Shown in pieces: positions 1 through 8,152 of a stretch of 59,736 nucleotides of DNA. Each line of letters opens with the position of its first letter. Positions within the stretch are counted from its first letter, which is position 1. A program made the translations under genes and the position numbers. The notes under the pieces were generated by a model. It did no database searches. It saw only the letters and a program-made list of their open reading frames with translations, and was not told the DNA's origin. The DNA lies in NCBI GenBank assembly GCA_035690495.1, contig DASSKK010000040.1, positions 1-59,736 on the forward strand, written 5' to 3'. Source of the stretch: DASSKK01 sp035690495. Lineage in GTDB: Bacteria > Actinomycetota > Actinomycetes > Propionibacteriales > Nocardioidaceae.

Positions 1-438
<438 letters not shown>

Positions 439-630
439 AATCTTTCGATGGCCGCCCTCGCGGGCGGTGTCATCACCAGATCGGATGTCTCTCCCGGCAA
501 GAGCCGCCACGCGCTGGCGCATGACGACTGTCTTACCAAAGGAACCGTTGACAGATACCGAGGTCCCACCCGGTCGTGCATGGATGGGCTCGCAACCTGC
601 CGACGGGCGTTACAGATTACTTCGTCGACT

Positions 631-657
631 TTTGGCACACTGTTGAGTTCTCAAGAA
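631..657 (-). promoter_or_regulatory. rRNA leader antitermination element (box A-like)
   Basis: On the minus strand the leader reads TTGAGAACTCAACAGTGTGC, about 190 nt before the mature 16S end. This matches the box B/box A/box C block found in actinobacterial rRNA leaders, where Nus factors assemble for antitermination. It supports reading 439-720 as untranslated pre-rRNA leader rather than as a coding region. Confidence 0.75.
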
Positions 658-712
658 TCGAGCGCGCACCCCAGCAACGCCGGTCGAGGAGTTCTGGGGG
701 GCAACCCGGTCA

Positions 713-741
713 AACTTACCGGTCGAGACCGGCCTCGTCAA
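713..741 (-). promoter_or_regulatory. rrn promoter, proximal (P2)
   Basis: The minus strand has TTGACG (736-741) and TAAGTT (713-718) separated by exactly 17 bp, upstream of the antitermination block and 16S. This is a good housekeeping-sigma promoter and the nearest one to the rRNA. The transcription start would be near 706. Confidence 0.6.
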
Positions 742-822
742 CTCAGGTTCTCGCGTCCGCCGGGGGCCGGCCGCCCGGCCTTGAAGGCCTTGCGTCCCGC
801 CGCTCCCTGGCGACAAGAGGGA

Positions 823-851
823 ACACTACGGAGCGTCTTGTCCGAACGCAA
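823..851 (-). promoter_or_regulatory. rrn promoter, distal (P1)
   Basis: The minus strand has TTGCGT (846-851) and TAGTGT (823-828) with a 17-bp spacer, just after the stop codon of the hydroxy-acid oxidase gene at 873. Together with the proximal promoter it would form the tandem arrangement common for rRNA operons. Confidence 0.5.
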
Positions 852-872
852 ATCGGCGCCGAGTGGTGCCGC

Positions 873-1928
873 TCACATCAGCAGGTCGCGGGGCACCGAC
901 CCGGTCGAGGGACAGCCGGCCAGCCGCATCGCCTCCACCAGCTGCTCATCGAGAGCCTCGAACATGACGGCCACCCCGTCGCGTCCGTCCGCGGCCAGGG
1001 CATACAGCGGCAGCCGGCCCAGGAAGGCCGCACGCGCGCCCAGCGCCAGCGCCGCCAGCGCGTGCCGTCCGCAGCGGATGCCGCCGTCGACGTAGACCTC
1101 CGCGGTGTCGCCGACGGCGGCTGCGACGTCCTCCAGGCAGTGCGCGGTGGCCGCCGCGTAGTCGAGCTGGCGCCCGCCGTGGTTGGACACCCAGACGGCG
1201 GAGGCGCCCGCCCGCACACAGCGGCGCGCCTCGTCGGAGCGGAGCACTCCCTTGACCACCACCGGCAGCCCCGTCGTCGTCGCGAGCCAGTCGATGTCGT
1301 CGACGCTCAGGTCGGTGGCCTTGGCCGCGCCGGCGTCGCCGAGCTCGTTCGGGTCCGCCTCGAAGTTCACCCGCAGCAGCCCGGGATCGGTGGCCTCCCA
1401 GATCGTCTCGCCCTCGTCGTACTTGGTGCCCACGACCGGGGTGTCGGCAGTGAGCACCACGGCGCGGGCCCCCGCGGCGACCGCGTGCTCCAGCAGGAAC
1501 AGGCACCGGGCCCGCTCCGTGGTCACGTAGACCTGCAGCCACCAGGGCACGCCCGTGGCCGCGATGTCCTCGAAACGGCTGCCGGCGTTGCTGGAGACCA
1601 CCATCAGCGACCCGGCAGCGGCCACGGCGGCAGCCATCGCGATCTCGCCCTCGGGGTGGGCGGCCCGCTGCTGGGTGGTGGGGGCGACGGCGTACGGCGT
1701 GGCCAGCGGCGTGCCCAGCAGGCTGGTCGTGGTGTCCACAGTGGTCACGTCGCGGAGTACCCGGGGAAGGAACCTGAACCGGTCCCAGGCAGCGACCGCC
1801 TCGATCGCGGAGACGCCGTCGCGCGAGCCCTGCACGTAGTAGCGGAACACCGGCTCGGGCAGCCGGGCGCGCGCGGTGTCGAGCAGCGTGTCCAGGAACC
1901 GGTCCCCGGGCCGGGGCGAGCTGCCCAT
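873..1928 (-). CDS. FMN-dependent alpha-hydroxy acid dehydrogenase/oxidase
   Basis: 351-aa enzyme of the LldD/glycolate oxidase family, TIM barrel with FMN, oxidising an L-2-hydroxy acid to the 2-oxo acid. The signature WVSNHGGRQLD (about residues 240-250) contains the catalytic histidine, followed by the flavin-phosphate region DGGIRCGRHALAALALGA. The lysine in VVVKGV is the usual FMN-binding residue. It is a little shorter than typical members (about 380-400 aa), mostly at the N-terminus, and has no membrane segment, so it is probably soluble. The substrate cannot be told from sequence; lactate, mandelate or glycolate are all possible. It starts with ATG 3 bp after the tyrS stop and is probably cotranscribed with tyrS. 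Confidence 0.88.
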   Translation of the reverse strand: MGSSPRPGDRFLDTLLDTARARLPEPVFRYYVQGSRDGVSAIEAVAAWDRFRFLPRVLRDVTTVDTTTSLLGTPLATPYAVAPTTQQRAAHPEGEIAMAAAVAAAGSLMVVSSNAGSRFEDIAATGVPWWLQVYVTTERARCLFLLEHAVAAGARAVVLTADTPVVGTKYDEGETIWEATDPGLLRVNFEADPNELGDAGAAKATDLSVDDIDWLATTTGLPVVVKGVLRSDEARRCVRAGASAVWVSNHGGRQLDYAAATAHCLEDVAAAVGDTAEVYVDGGIRCGRHALAALALGARAAFLGRLPLYALAADGRDGVAVMFEALDEQLVEAMRLAGCPSTGSVPRDLLM

Positions 1929-1931
1929 CGC

Positions 1932-3215
1932 TCAATCGACCTCGGGGCCGACCTCGACGCCTGCCAGGTTCTTCTTCCCGCGGCGCAGCACCAGCCAGCG
2001 CCCGGCCACGACGTCGTGCGCGCCCGGTACCAGGTCGACGTCGGCGACCCGCTCGTTGTTGAGGTAGGCGCCGCCCTCGCCGATCGTCCGACGGGCCTCC
2101 CCCTTGCTGCGGGCCAGCCCCGAGGCGACCAGCAGGTCCACGAACGGCGTGTCCGGTGCCGCGTGCACGCTGCCGGCCTCGCGCAGCGCCGCCGTCAGGG
2201 TCGCCGGATCGAGTGCTGCCAGTTCTCCGGTCCCGAACAGTGCGGCCGCGGCGGCCTTGGCGTGGGCGGTCTGCTCGGCGCCGTGCACCAGCGTCGTGAC
2301 CTCGTCGGCGAGCGCCTTCTGGCCGGCACGCAGGAACGGCTGCTCCCGGGTCTGGGTCTCCAGACCCTCGATGCGGTCGTGGTCCAGGAAAGTGAACGCG
2401 CGGAGAAGCTCGCCCACCTTCTCGTCCTCGACGTTCAGCCAGAACTGGTGGAAGACGTACGGCGAGAGCAGGTCCGGATCCAGCCACAGCGCGCCACCTT
2501 CGCTGCTGCCGTACTTCGTCCCGTCGGACTTGGTCAGCAAGGGGGTGACCAGCGCATGCACGCGTGCCCCCTCGACCCGTCGGATCAGCTCGACGCCGGC
2601 GGTGAGGTTGCCCCACTGGTCGGAGCCGCCGAACTGCAGCGTGACGCCGTAGTCGCGGAACAGGTTCAGGTAGTCCAGCGACTGGAGAAGGACGTAGGAG
2701 AACTCCGTGTAGCTGATCCCGGAGTCGAGCCGGCGCTTGACCACGTCGCGGGAGAGCATCCGGTTGACCGGGAAGTGCTTGCCGATGTCGCGCAGGAAGT
2801 CCAGCGTGGACAGGCTCGCAGTCCAGTCGTAGTTGTTGACCATCGTGGCGGCGTTGGGCCCCTCGAAGTCGAGGAACGGCTCGATCTGGGCTCTCGTCGT
2901 CTCCACCCAGCCCTTGACGGTCTCCAGCGAGTTCAAGGTGCGCTCACCGACCTCCCGCGGGTCGCCGATCAGCCCGGTCGACCCGCCGACCAGGGCGTAC
3001 GGCGTGTGCCCGGCCTCCTGGAACCGGCGAGCGGTGAGGATCTGGATCAGGTGGCCCATGTGCAGACTCGGCGACGTGGGGTCGAAGCCGACGTAGAACC
3101 GCACGCTTCCCGATGTCAGCGCTTCGCGCAGGGCCTGCCGGTCGGTTGCCTCGGCGACGAGGCCGCGCCACTCGAGGTCGTCGAGGAGACCTGCGTCGAT
3201 GCCTGTGCTGTTCAT
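1932..3215 (-). CDS. tyrS: Tyrosyl-tRNA synthetase
   Basis: 427-aa class I aminoacyl-tRNA synthetase that charges tRNA-Tyr with tyrosine. The HIGH motif is HMGH at residues 52-55. The second signature, usually KFGKT/S, reads KYGSS in TKSDGTKYGSSEGGALWL, so the second lysine is replaced by serine. The C-terminal S4 RNA-binding domain (from about PFVDLLVASG) is present, and length is normal for the bacterial TyrRS-Y type. Position between arg genes and a 16S gene is a common actinobacterial arrangement. It follows the serine hydrolase gene by 15 bp. Confidence 0.97.
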   Translation of the reverse strand: MNSTGIDAGLLDDLEWRGLVAEATDRQALREALTSGSVRFYVGFDPTSPSLHMGHLIQILTARRFQEAGHTPYALVGGSTGLIGDPREVGERTLNSLETVKGWVETTRAQIEPFLDFEGPNAATMVNNYDWTASLSTLDFLRDIGKHFPVNRMLSRDVVKRRLDSGISYTEFSYVLLQSLDYLNLFRDYGVTLQFGGSDQWGNLTAGVELIRRVEGARVHALVTPLLTKSDGTKYGSSEGGALWLDPDLLSPYVFHQFWLNVEDEKVGELLRAFTFLDHDRIEGLETQTREQPFLRAGQKALADEVTTLVHGAEQTAHAKAAAAALFGTGELAALDPATLTAALREAGSVHAAPDTPFVDLLVASGLARSKGEARRTIGEGGAYLNNERVADVDLVPGAHDVVAGRWLVLRRGKKNLAGVEVGPEVD

Positions 3216-3230
3216 GGGCCCAAGCCTGCC

Positions 3231-4574
3231 CTACGGGCGCTCGCCGAACGCAAGCGGTTTGCGGGTGACCAGGTAGGTCGCCCAGTTCATCTTCACGACC
3301 CGGCCGTCCGCGTCGCGGGTCACGCGCAGCAGCTCGCCGTTCTCCCGGCCGCGGACCGTGCGGTAGAGGTCCTCACCGACCGGCTCGAACACCGAGGACG
3401 GCTTGTGCTCGGCCAACCCCTCCAGGCGTGCCTCCAGGCGGCCCTGCCGGACAGAGAACACGAACAGGTTGCCCTCCGAGAACCAGGGCCCGACCAGGTC
3501 GGCGAGATCGTCCGGCACGGCGGTGCCGGGCCGCCACACCGGCGGATCGGCCGGGTCGTGCTCGTCGGTGTGGTCGGCCAGCTCGACCGCGAACACGGCC
3601 GGGTCGGGGGCGGCCGAGGTGTTCATCAGCACGACGGCGCCCGTACCGGTGCTGCGCTCCGTGAACAGGCCGGTGATCTGGCCGGGCATGCCGCCGGTGT
3701 GCCCCGCGTAGGTGCGGTTGCCCGAGCGGAGCAGCATGAAGCCGAGGCCGAAGGCGCCGGTCCAGCGCTCCCGGTCGATCATGGTCTGCGGCTCGCACAT
3801 CTCGGCCAGAGTGTCCGGGCTCAGCACCTCGGCCGGCGGATCGGCGACGAACCCGGACCAGCGAGCCATGTCCTCACAGGTGCTGGCCAGCCCTCCGCAC
3901 GGTGCGAGCGCCAACAGATCGAGGACCGGCTCGACCTTCGGCACGTCGGTGTAGGGCGGCACGTAGTAGGGCTGCACGTGCGGGCCGTCGAACCCGAGAG
4001 TGGTCCGGCTCATCTCCAGCGGGTCGAGGATGCGGGCGCGCAGAGCTTCGTACCAGTTGCGGCCGTCGAGCCGGGCGACCATCTCGCCGAGCATGGAGAA
4101 GACCAGGTTGGAGTAGTGCCACAGGTGGTGCGGCTTGTGCACCCGCTCGGCCTCGTTGAAGCCGGCGACCAGCTCGTCACGATCCGGGTTCACCATCGTC
4201 TCCCAGACGTCGCCGACCGGCTCCCGCTGCATTCCCGAGACGTGGGCCAGGCACTGGCGGATCGTGAGTCCGCGCTGCTGCACCTCGGGGATGTGCTGGT
4301 CGAGCGTGTCGTCGAGGCTCAGCCGGCCCTCGTCGCGCAGCTGCATGACCAGGGTGGCGGTGAACGTCTTGGTGTTGGAGGCGACCAGGAACTGGTCGTC
4401 CGGACCTGGCGGGACCCCGGGGCAGTCCAGGTGGGCGGCCCCGATGCCCTCACCCCAGACCAGGGAGCCCTCCCGGACGAGGCCGGCGTAGAGGCCGGGC
4501 ACGCGGTGCTTGCTCTGCCGGCCGGCGGCGATCCGGTGCAGGGCGCGGGTCGTGGACTCGTGGAGGGGTTGCAC
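3231..4574 (-). CDS. Serine hydrolase, beta-lactamase class C-like family
   Basis: 447-aa protein of the penicillin-binding/beta-lactamase-like family (PF00144). The catalytic SxxK is seen as SNTK in VASNTKTFTATLV, the YxN motif as YSN in HYSNLVFSMLG, and the third region as HTGGMPGQ. A C-terminal beta domain follows. There is no signal peptide, so a cytoplasmic esterase or D-aminopeptidase-like role is more likely than beta-lactam resistance. The GTG start at 4574 is supported by a TAGGGT -10 box (4582-4587) 6-7 nt upstream, which would give a leaderless mRNA. Confidence 0.85.
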   Translation of the reverse strand: MQPLHESTTRALHRIAAGRQSKHRVPGLYAGLVREGSLVWGEGIGAAHLDCPGVPPGPDDQFLVASNTKTFTATLVMQLRDEGRLSLDDTLDQHIPEVQQRGLTIRQCLAHVSGMQREPVGDVWETMVNPDRDELVAGFNEAERVHKPHHLWHYSNLVFSMLGEMVARLDGRNWYEALRARILDPLEMSRTTLGFDGPHVQPYYVPPYTDVPKVEPVLDLLALAPCGGLASTCEDMARWSGFVADPPAEVLSPDTLAEMCEPQTMIDRERWTGAFGLGFMLLRSGNRTYAGHTGGMPGQITGLFTERSTGTGAVVLMNTSAAPDPAVFAVELADHTDEHDPADPPVWRPGTAVPDDLADLVGPWFSEGNLFVFSVRQGRLEARLEGLAEHKPSSVFEPVGEDLYRTVRGRENGELLRVTRDADGRVVKMNWATYLVTRKPLAFGERP

Positions 4575-4581
4575 CGGACCG

Positions 4582-4587
4582 ACCCTA
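4582..4587 (-). promoter_or_regulatory. -10 box for leaderless serine hydrolase transcript
   Basis: TAGGGT on the minus strand ends 7 nt before the GTG at 4574. Transcription would start at or next to the initiation codon. There is no Shine-Dalgarno sequence. Confidence 0.5.
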
Positions 4588-4608
4588 CCGGCGGCCTCAG
4601 CGCGAGGA

Positions 4609-5004
4609 TCAGGTGAGCACGGCCTGGGACTGGGTGGTGCGGACCAGCGGCCTGCCCTGGCCGTCGGTCACCTGGGTCTCGACGGCGATCGTGCTGCGCC
4701 CGACGTGCAGCGGGCGGGCGGTCGCGGTGACCAGACCGTCCCGTGCGGCCCGCAGGAACACCGTGTTCGAGGAGCTCGTCGCAGTGCGGGCTCCGTCGGG
4801 GAGGTTGAGGAAGGCGCACAGCGCGCCGATGCTGTCGGCGAGGCTCATCAGCGCGCCACCGTGCAGGATGCCGCCGGAGGTGGTCAGCCGCTCCTGCCAG
4901 GTCATCGTGCCCACGACCTGGTCGGGCGTCGCCTCGGTCAGCTCGATGCCGAGCGTCCCGGCGTACGGCATCAGCTCGTGCAGCTGCTCGGTCGTCAGGT
5001 CCAC
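4609..5004 (-). CDS. PaaI-type hotdog thioesterase
   Basis: About 131 aa, the usual length of single-hotdog acyl-CoA thioesterases of the PaaI/YbgC-related group. The key motif GGILHGGALMSLADSIGAL carries the helix and active-site region typical of the family. It hydrolyses an aryl- or acyl-CoA thioester; the acyl group cannot be predicted. A longer frame begins at 5076, but its first 24 residues are low-complexity and overlap the neighbouring nuclease gene. The GTG at 5004 is preceded by TAGCGT with 7 nt spacing, so that start is preferred. Confidence 0.8.
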   Translation of the reverse strand: MDLTTEQLHELMPYAGTLGIELTEATPDQVVGTMTWQERLTTSGGILHGGALMSLADSIGALCAFLNLPDGARTATSSSNTVFLRAARDGLVTATARPLHVGRSTIAVETQVTDGQGRPLVRTTQSQAVLT

Positions 5005-5011
5005 AGCGCAG

Positions 5012-5017
5012 ACGCTA
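5012..5017 (-). promoter_or_regulatory. -10 box for leaderless thioesterase transcript
   Basis: TAGCGT on the minus strand lies 7 nt before GTG 5004. It decides the start codon of the thioesterase gene. Confidence 0.5.
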
Positions 5018-5050
5018 CGCCCGCTTCCTCGCAGCCCTGCTGACCCGGCG

Positions 5051-5902
5051 CTAGCTTTCGCAGCCGAGGCCGTCACCGTCCGAGTCCAGCCGGTACGGGT
5101 CCGATCCCGTCACGTGGATCGGCTTCTTGCTGTCGGGAATCTGCCCGCAGTCGAGGTCGGAGACCACAGGCAGGCACGGCGAGTATCCGGGCTCGCAGCT
5201 TCCGCTGGTCCCGCCACCGCCACCTCCTGAGCCGCCGCTGCGATGCCTGCTGACACGGGCCTTCCGCACAGTGAGCCTGACGTTCTTGCAGTGTGAAGCG
5301 CGGTCCGCAAGGGCGCGCTTCTCAGCGCGGTTCACCGTCAGGTGCCAGCGGATCTTGACCGCCGTCCACTGAGCCGTGTACTTGCACTTGCCGAAGTGAG
5401 GCATCCAGTCGGCGGGGTCACGGTCGCCCTTCGAACGGTTCGCGTGGGCGCTCACAGCGACCAGCGTGCGCCGATCTCCGAGGTCGTTGGCATACCGGGT
5501 GCGGGTGCCCGCCGTCCACCGGTTCGCACCCGAGTCCCACGCCTCCGCCAGAGGCACCAGGTGGTCGATGTCGAAGGTCGAGGACCGACGCGTCGTCACG
5601 TGGTCGTAATAGCTGCGCCACTTCCCTCGAGTGACGTTGCAGCCGTGAACGTTCACCAGTGACTCTTGCGCGAGAACCTCGTCACGGGTGTCGCGGCAGT
5701 CACCGTCCGCGTCGATCCATAGCCGGAACTTGTCCCGGTCGTATCCGCGACGGGTCTCGTGGGCGACCGGGAGGTGCCGGATCGCCGTACGCAGTCGCAC
5801 GTGAACGACACGGGTGCTTGCTTGGCTCGCAGACGTGCCGACGACGGCCAGGCCGGTGCCGGCGAGCAACGTGGCGGCCACGGTGGCGACTAGACGCTTC
5901 AT
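5051..5902 (-). CDS. Secreted HNH nuclease (DUF1524) with Excalibur domain
   Basis: 283 aa from ATG 5902, which has a GGGGGA ribosome-binding site 8 nt upstream. Residues 1-28 are a Sec signal peptide (MKRLVATVAATLLAGTGLAV... ending near ASQA). The middle contains FDIDHLVPLAEAWDSGA, the DUF1524/GmrSD-type HNH motif with metal-binding Asp-His, and several cysteines. A low-complexity glycine linker leads to a C-terminal Excalibur calcium-binding motif, DSDGDGLGCE. Probably an extracellular DNase/RNase used for nutrient scavenging or competition. Homologues of this architecture are common in actinobacteria. The frame extends upstream to 6088, but that part overlaps the glycosylase gene. Confidence 0.87.
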   Translation of the reverse strand: MKRLVATVAATLLAGTGLAVVGTSASQASTRVVHVRLRTAIRHLPVAHETRRGYDRDKFRLWIDADGDCRDTRDEVLAQESLVNVHGCNVTRGKWRSYYDHVTTRRSSTFDIDHLVPLAEAWDSGANRWTAGTRTRYANDLGDRRTLVAVSAHANRSKGDRDPADWMPHFGKCKYTAQWTAVKIRWHLTVNRAEKRALADRASHCKNVRLTVRKARVSRHRSGGSGGGGGGTSGSCEPGYSPCLPVVSDLDCGQIPDSKKPIHVTGSDPYRLDSDGDGLGCES

Positions 5903-6029
5903 CGAGCGATCCCCCAGTTGATTCGGTGGCTGCAAAGCTGGCACCGATGTAATCACCTGAGCCCGCGTTGCGCTGGCAAATGCAAGAATCCCTGTCTGCG
6001 CGACACCGCAGGTCCGTCCACGGCGGGGC

Positions 6030-6641
6030 TCAACCGGTGGCGCGTCGACGAGGCTTTGCGGCGACGTAGCGCGAGACCGTGGGCTCACCGGTCTGCCAGA
6101 ATCGCCACGGCCGGTCTGCGGCGGCGCGCAGGCCGACTCTCGGCCCGGAAGAGATCGCCGAGGTCTCCAGCGGGACTGGCGACGGCACCAGCCGCTTGGC
6201 GAGGTCCAGGCCGTCGCAGGACCGGTCGATGCCCAGCGCTTGGCACAGTCGGGCGGGGCCGCGGGCCAGGTCGCGGTCCGGCACCCGCCGGCCCGGGTCG
6301 CGTCGTCTGCGGGCTTGTGCGGCGTCGGTGCCGTCGATCACCCGCCCGGCCCTGAGCAGGACCGCGGACGCGGTGCCCTCGGGCCCGCAGGCCACGTTGC
6401 AGCAGAAGTGCATCCCGTAGGCGAAGTAGACGTAGAGGTGGCCTGCCGGCCCGAACATCACCGCATTGCGGGCAGTGCGGCCCCGGTACGCGTGCGAGCC
6501 CGGGTCGTTGGCTCCGTCGTACGCCTCGACCTCGGTCAGCCGCACCGACACGCCGTTGAGCGTGAGGGTCGCGCCGAGCAGCCGCGGGGCCACCTCGAGG
6601 ACAGGCCGAGCCAGCAGATCGGCCAGCCGTTCAGCGGCCAC
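6030..6641 (-). CDS. mpg: DNA-3-methyladenine glycosylase (AAG/MPG family)
   Basis: 203-aa base-excision repair enzyme that removes alkylated purines such as 3-methyladenine and hypoxanthine. Recognisable segments are the N-terminal LLGATLTLNGVSVRLTEVEAY with the catalytic glutamate, DPGSHAYRGRTARNAVMFG, and GHLYVYFAYGMHFCCNV, all diagnostic of PF02245. Length is normal. Its ATG overlaps the end of argH by 11 bp, so it is translated downstream of argH. Confidence 0.93.
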   Translation of the reverse strand: MAAERLADLLARPVLEVAPRLLGATLTLNGVSVRLTEVEAYDGANDPGSHAYRGRTARNAVMFGPAGHLYVYFAYGMHFCCNVACGPEGTASAVLLRAGRVIDGTDAAQARRRRDPGRRVPDRDLARGPARLCQALGIDRSCDGLDLAKRLVPSPVPLETSAISSGPRVGLRAAADRPWRFWQTGEPTVSRYVAAKPRRRATG

Positions 6642-8034
6642 GAAGCTCCGCCATCGCGGTCCGCAGCTCGGCGAGCTGCTCGCTCACCCGCTCGGGGGCC
6701 GTGCCTCCGCGGGCGTCACGAGCGGCGACGGACCCTTCGACGGTGAGCACCTCGCGCACGTCCGGCGTCAAGCGGCTGTCGATCTCGGCCAGCTGCTCAT
6801 CGGCGAGGTCGGCGAGCGCACAGCCGAGCTCCTCGCAGCGGCGTACGGCCTCACCGGCGATCTCGTGAGCCTCCCGGAACGGGACACGGGCGCGCACCAG
6901 CCACTCGGCGACGTCGGTGGCCAGGGTGAAGCCCTGCGGCGCAAGCTCGGCCATCCGGTCGGTGTCCAGCCGCATCGTGGCGACCATGCCCGTGACCGCG
7001 GGGAGCAGGACGGTCAGGGTGTCGACCGCGTCGAAGGCGGGCTCCTTGTCCTCCTGCAGGTCCCGGTTGTAGGCCAGCGGCAGTCCCTTCAACGTGGTCA
7101 GCAGCCCGGTCAGGTCTCCGACGAGTCGGCCGGCCTTGCCGCGCGCCAGCTCCGCGACGTCCGGGTTCTTCTTCTGCGGCATGATGCTGGAGCCGGTCGA
7201 GTAGGCGTCGTCGAGCTGCACGAACCCGAACTCCCGGGTTGCCCACAGGCAGATCTCCTCGGCGAGCCGGGACAGGTCCACGCCGATCATCGCGGTCACG
7301 AAGCAGAACTCGGCGACGAAGTCGCGGGCGGCGGTGCCATCGATCGAGTTCGCGCTGGACCCGGTGAAGCCGAGGTCGGCGGCCACCCGGTCCGGGTCGA
7401 GCCCCAGGCTGGACCCGGCGAGGGCACCGCTGCCGTACGGCGACTCGTCGTTGCGCGACGCCCAGTCACGCAGCCGCCGTACGTCGCGCACCAGCGGCCA
7501 TGCGTGGGCCAGCAGATGGTGGGACACCAGCACCGGCTGGGCGTGCTGGAGGTGGGTGCGGCCGGGCATGATCGCTCCCAGATGGGCCTCCGCCTGGCCG
7601 GCGAGCGCCACGGCCAGGTCGAGCACGAGTCCGCTGAGCGCGTCGGCCTGGTCGCGCAGGTACATCCGCAGCATGGTGGCGACCTGGTCGTTGCGGGAGC
7701 GTCCGGCCCGCAGCCGGCCCCCGAGCTCCGGGCCGACCCGCTCGATCAGCAACCGTTCGAGCGCGCCGTGCACGTCCTCGTCGTCCGGTGCGGGCAGCAC
7801 TCGGCCGGCGGCGACGTCCTGTCGCAGCGTCGACAGCGCCTCCAACAGGCCGGCACTCTGCCGGTCGTCGATCAGGCCGGCGGCATGCAGCACGCCGGCG
7901 TGGGCGACGGACCCGGCCAGGTCGTAGGGAGCCAGCCGCCAGTCGAAGTGGGTAGAGCGCGACAGTGCGGCCAAGGCGGCGGACGGTCCGCCCGCGAACC
8001 GTCCTCCCCACAGGCTGCCCTCGTGGGTGGTCAT
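6631..8034 (-). CDS. argH: Argininosuccinate lyase
   Basis: 467-aa enzyme of the fumarase/aspartase superfamily that splits argininosuccinate into arginine and fumarate, the last step of arginine synthesis. The superfamily signature GSSIMPQKKNPD is intact, and the catalytic serine loop lies in it. The frame runs upstream to 8199, but ATG 8034 follows the strong ribosome-binding site GGGAGAGGG and gives the canonical N-terminus MTTHEGSLWGGRFAGG. It is separated from argG by a 118-bp gap with palindromic repeats. Confidence 0.97.
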   Translation of the reverse strand: MTTHEGSLWGGRFAGGPSAALAALSRSTHFDWRLAPYDLAGSVAHAGVLHAAGLIDDRQSAGLLEALSTLRQDVAAGRVLPAPDDEDVHGALERLLIERVGPELGGRLRAGRSRNDQVATMLRMYLRDQADALSGLVLDLAVALAGQAEAHLGAIMPGRTHLQHAQPVLVSHHLLAHAWPLVRDVRRLRDWASRNDESPYGSGALAGSSLGLDPDRVAADLGFTGSSANSIDGTAARDFVAEFCFVTAMIGVDLSRLAEEICLWATREFGFVQLDDAYSTGSSIMPQKKNPDVAELARGKAGRLVGDLTGLLTTLKGLPLAYNRDLQEDKEPAFDAVDTLTVLLPAVTGMVATMRLDTDRMAELAPQGFTLATDVAEWLVRARVPFREAHEIAGEAVRRCEELGCALADLADEQLAEIDSRLTPDVREVLTVEGSVAARDARGGTAPERVSEQLAELRTAMAELRGR

Positions 8035-8054
8035 CGTCGCCCTCTCCCGCGGCC

Positions 8055-8142
8055 GATTACCATGGTCCCCTGGTAAACGGGAACTCCCCATGGGGAGTTC
8101 ACCGCGGGCAGCGGCAGATTCCCATGGCACCCTGGTAAACGG
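8055..8142. repeat. Palindrome flanked by two 26-bp direct repeats (argG-argH gap)
   Basis: Two 26-bp copies at 8055-8080 and 8117-8142 agree at 23 of 26 positions; both contain CCATGG and end in CCTGGTAAACGG. Between them, 8081-8100 is a perfect 20-bp palindrome centred on CCATGG. It lies in the untranslated gap before argH, downstream of argG. It could be a mobile palindromic unit, an RNA structure protecting an argG mRNA end, or a regulator site. Confidence 0.75.
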
Positions 8143-8152
8143 TGGGTGGCCA

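Noticed and set aside
576..4616. A 1346-residue open frame on the plus strand
   Set aside because: It lies opposite tyrS and the hydrolase genes, is rich in Arg/Gly/His, and matches no family; high GC leaves long open frames in the antisense direction.
4609..5076. Longer form of the thioesterase from 5076
   Set aside because: The extra 24 residues are alanine/serine-rich, overlap the nuclease gene and lie across the predicted promoter.
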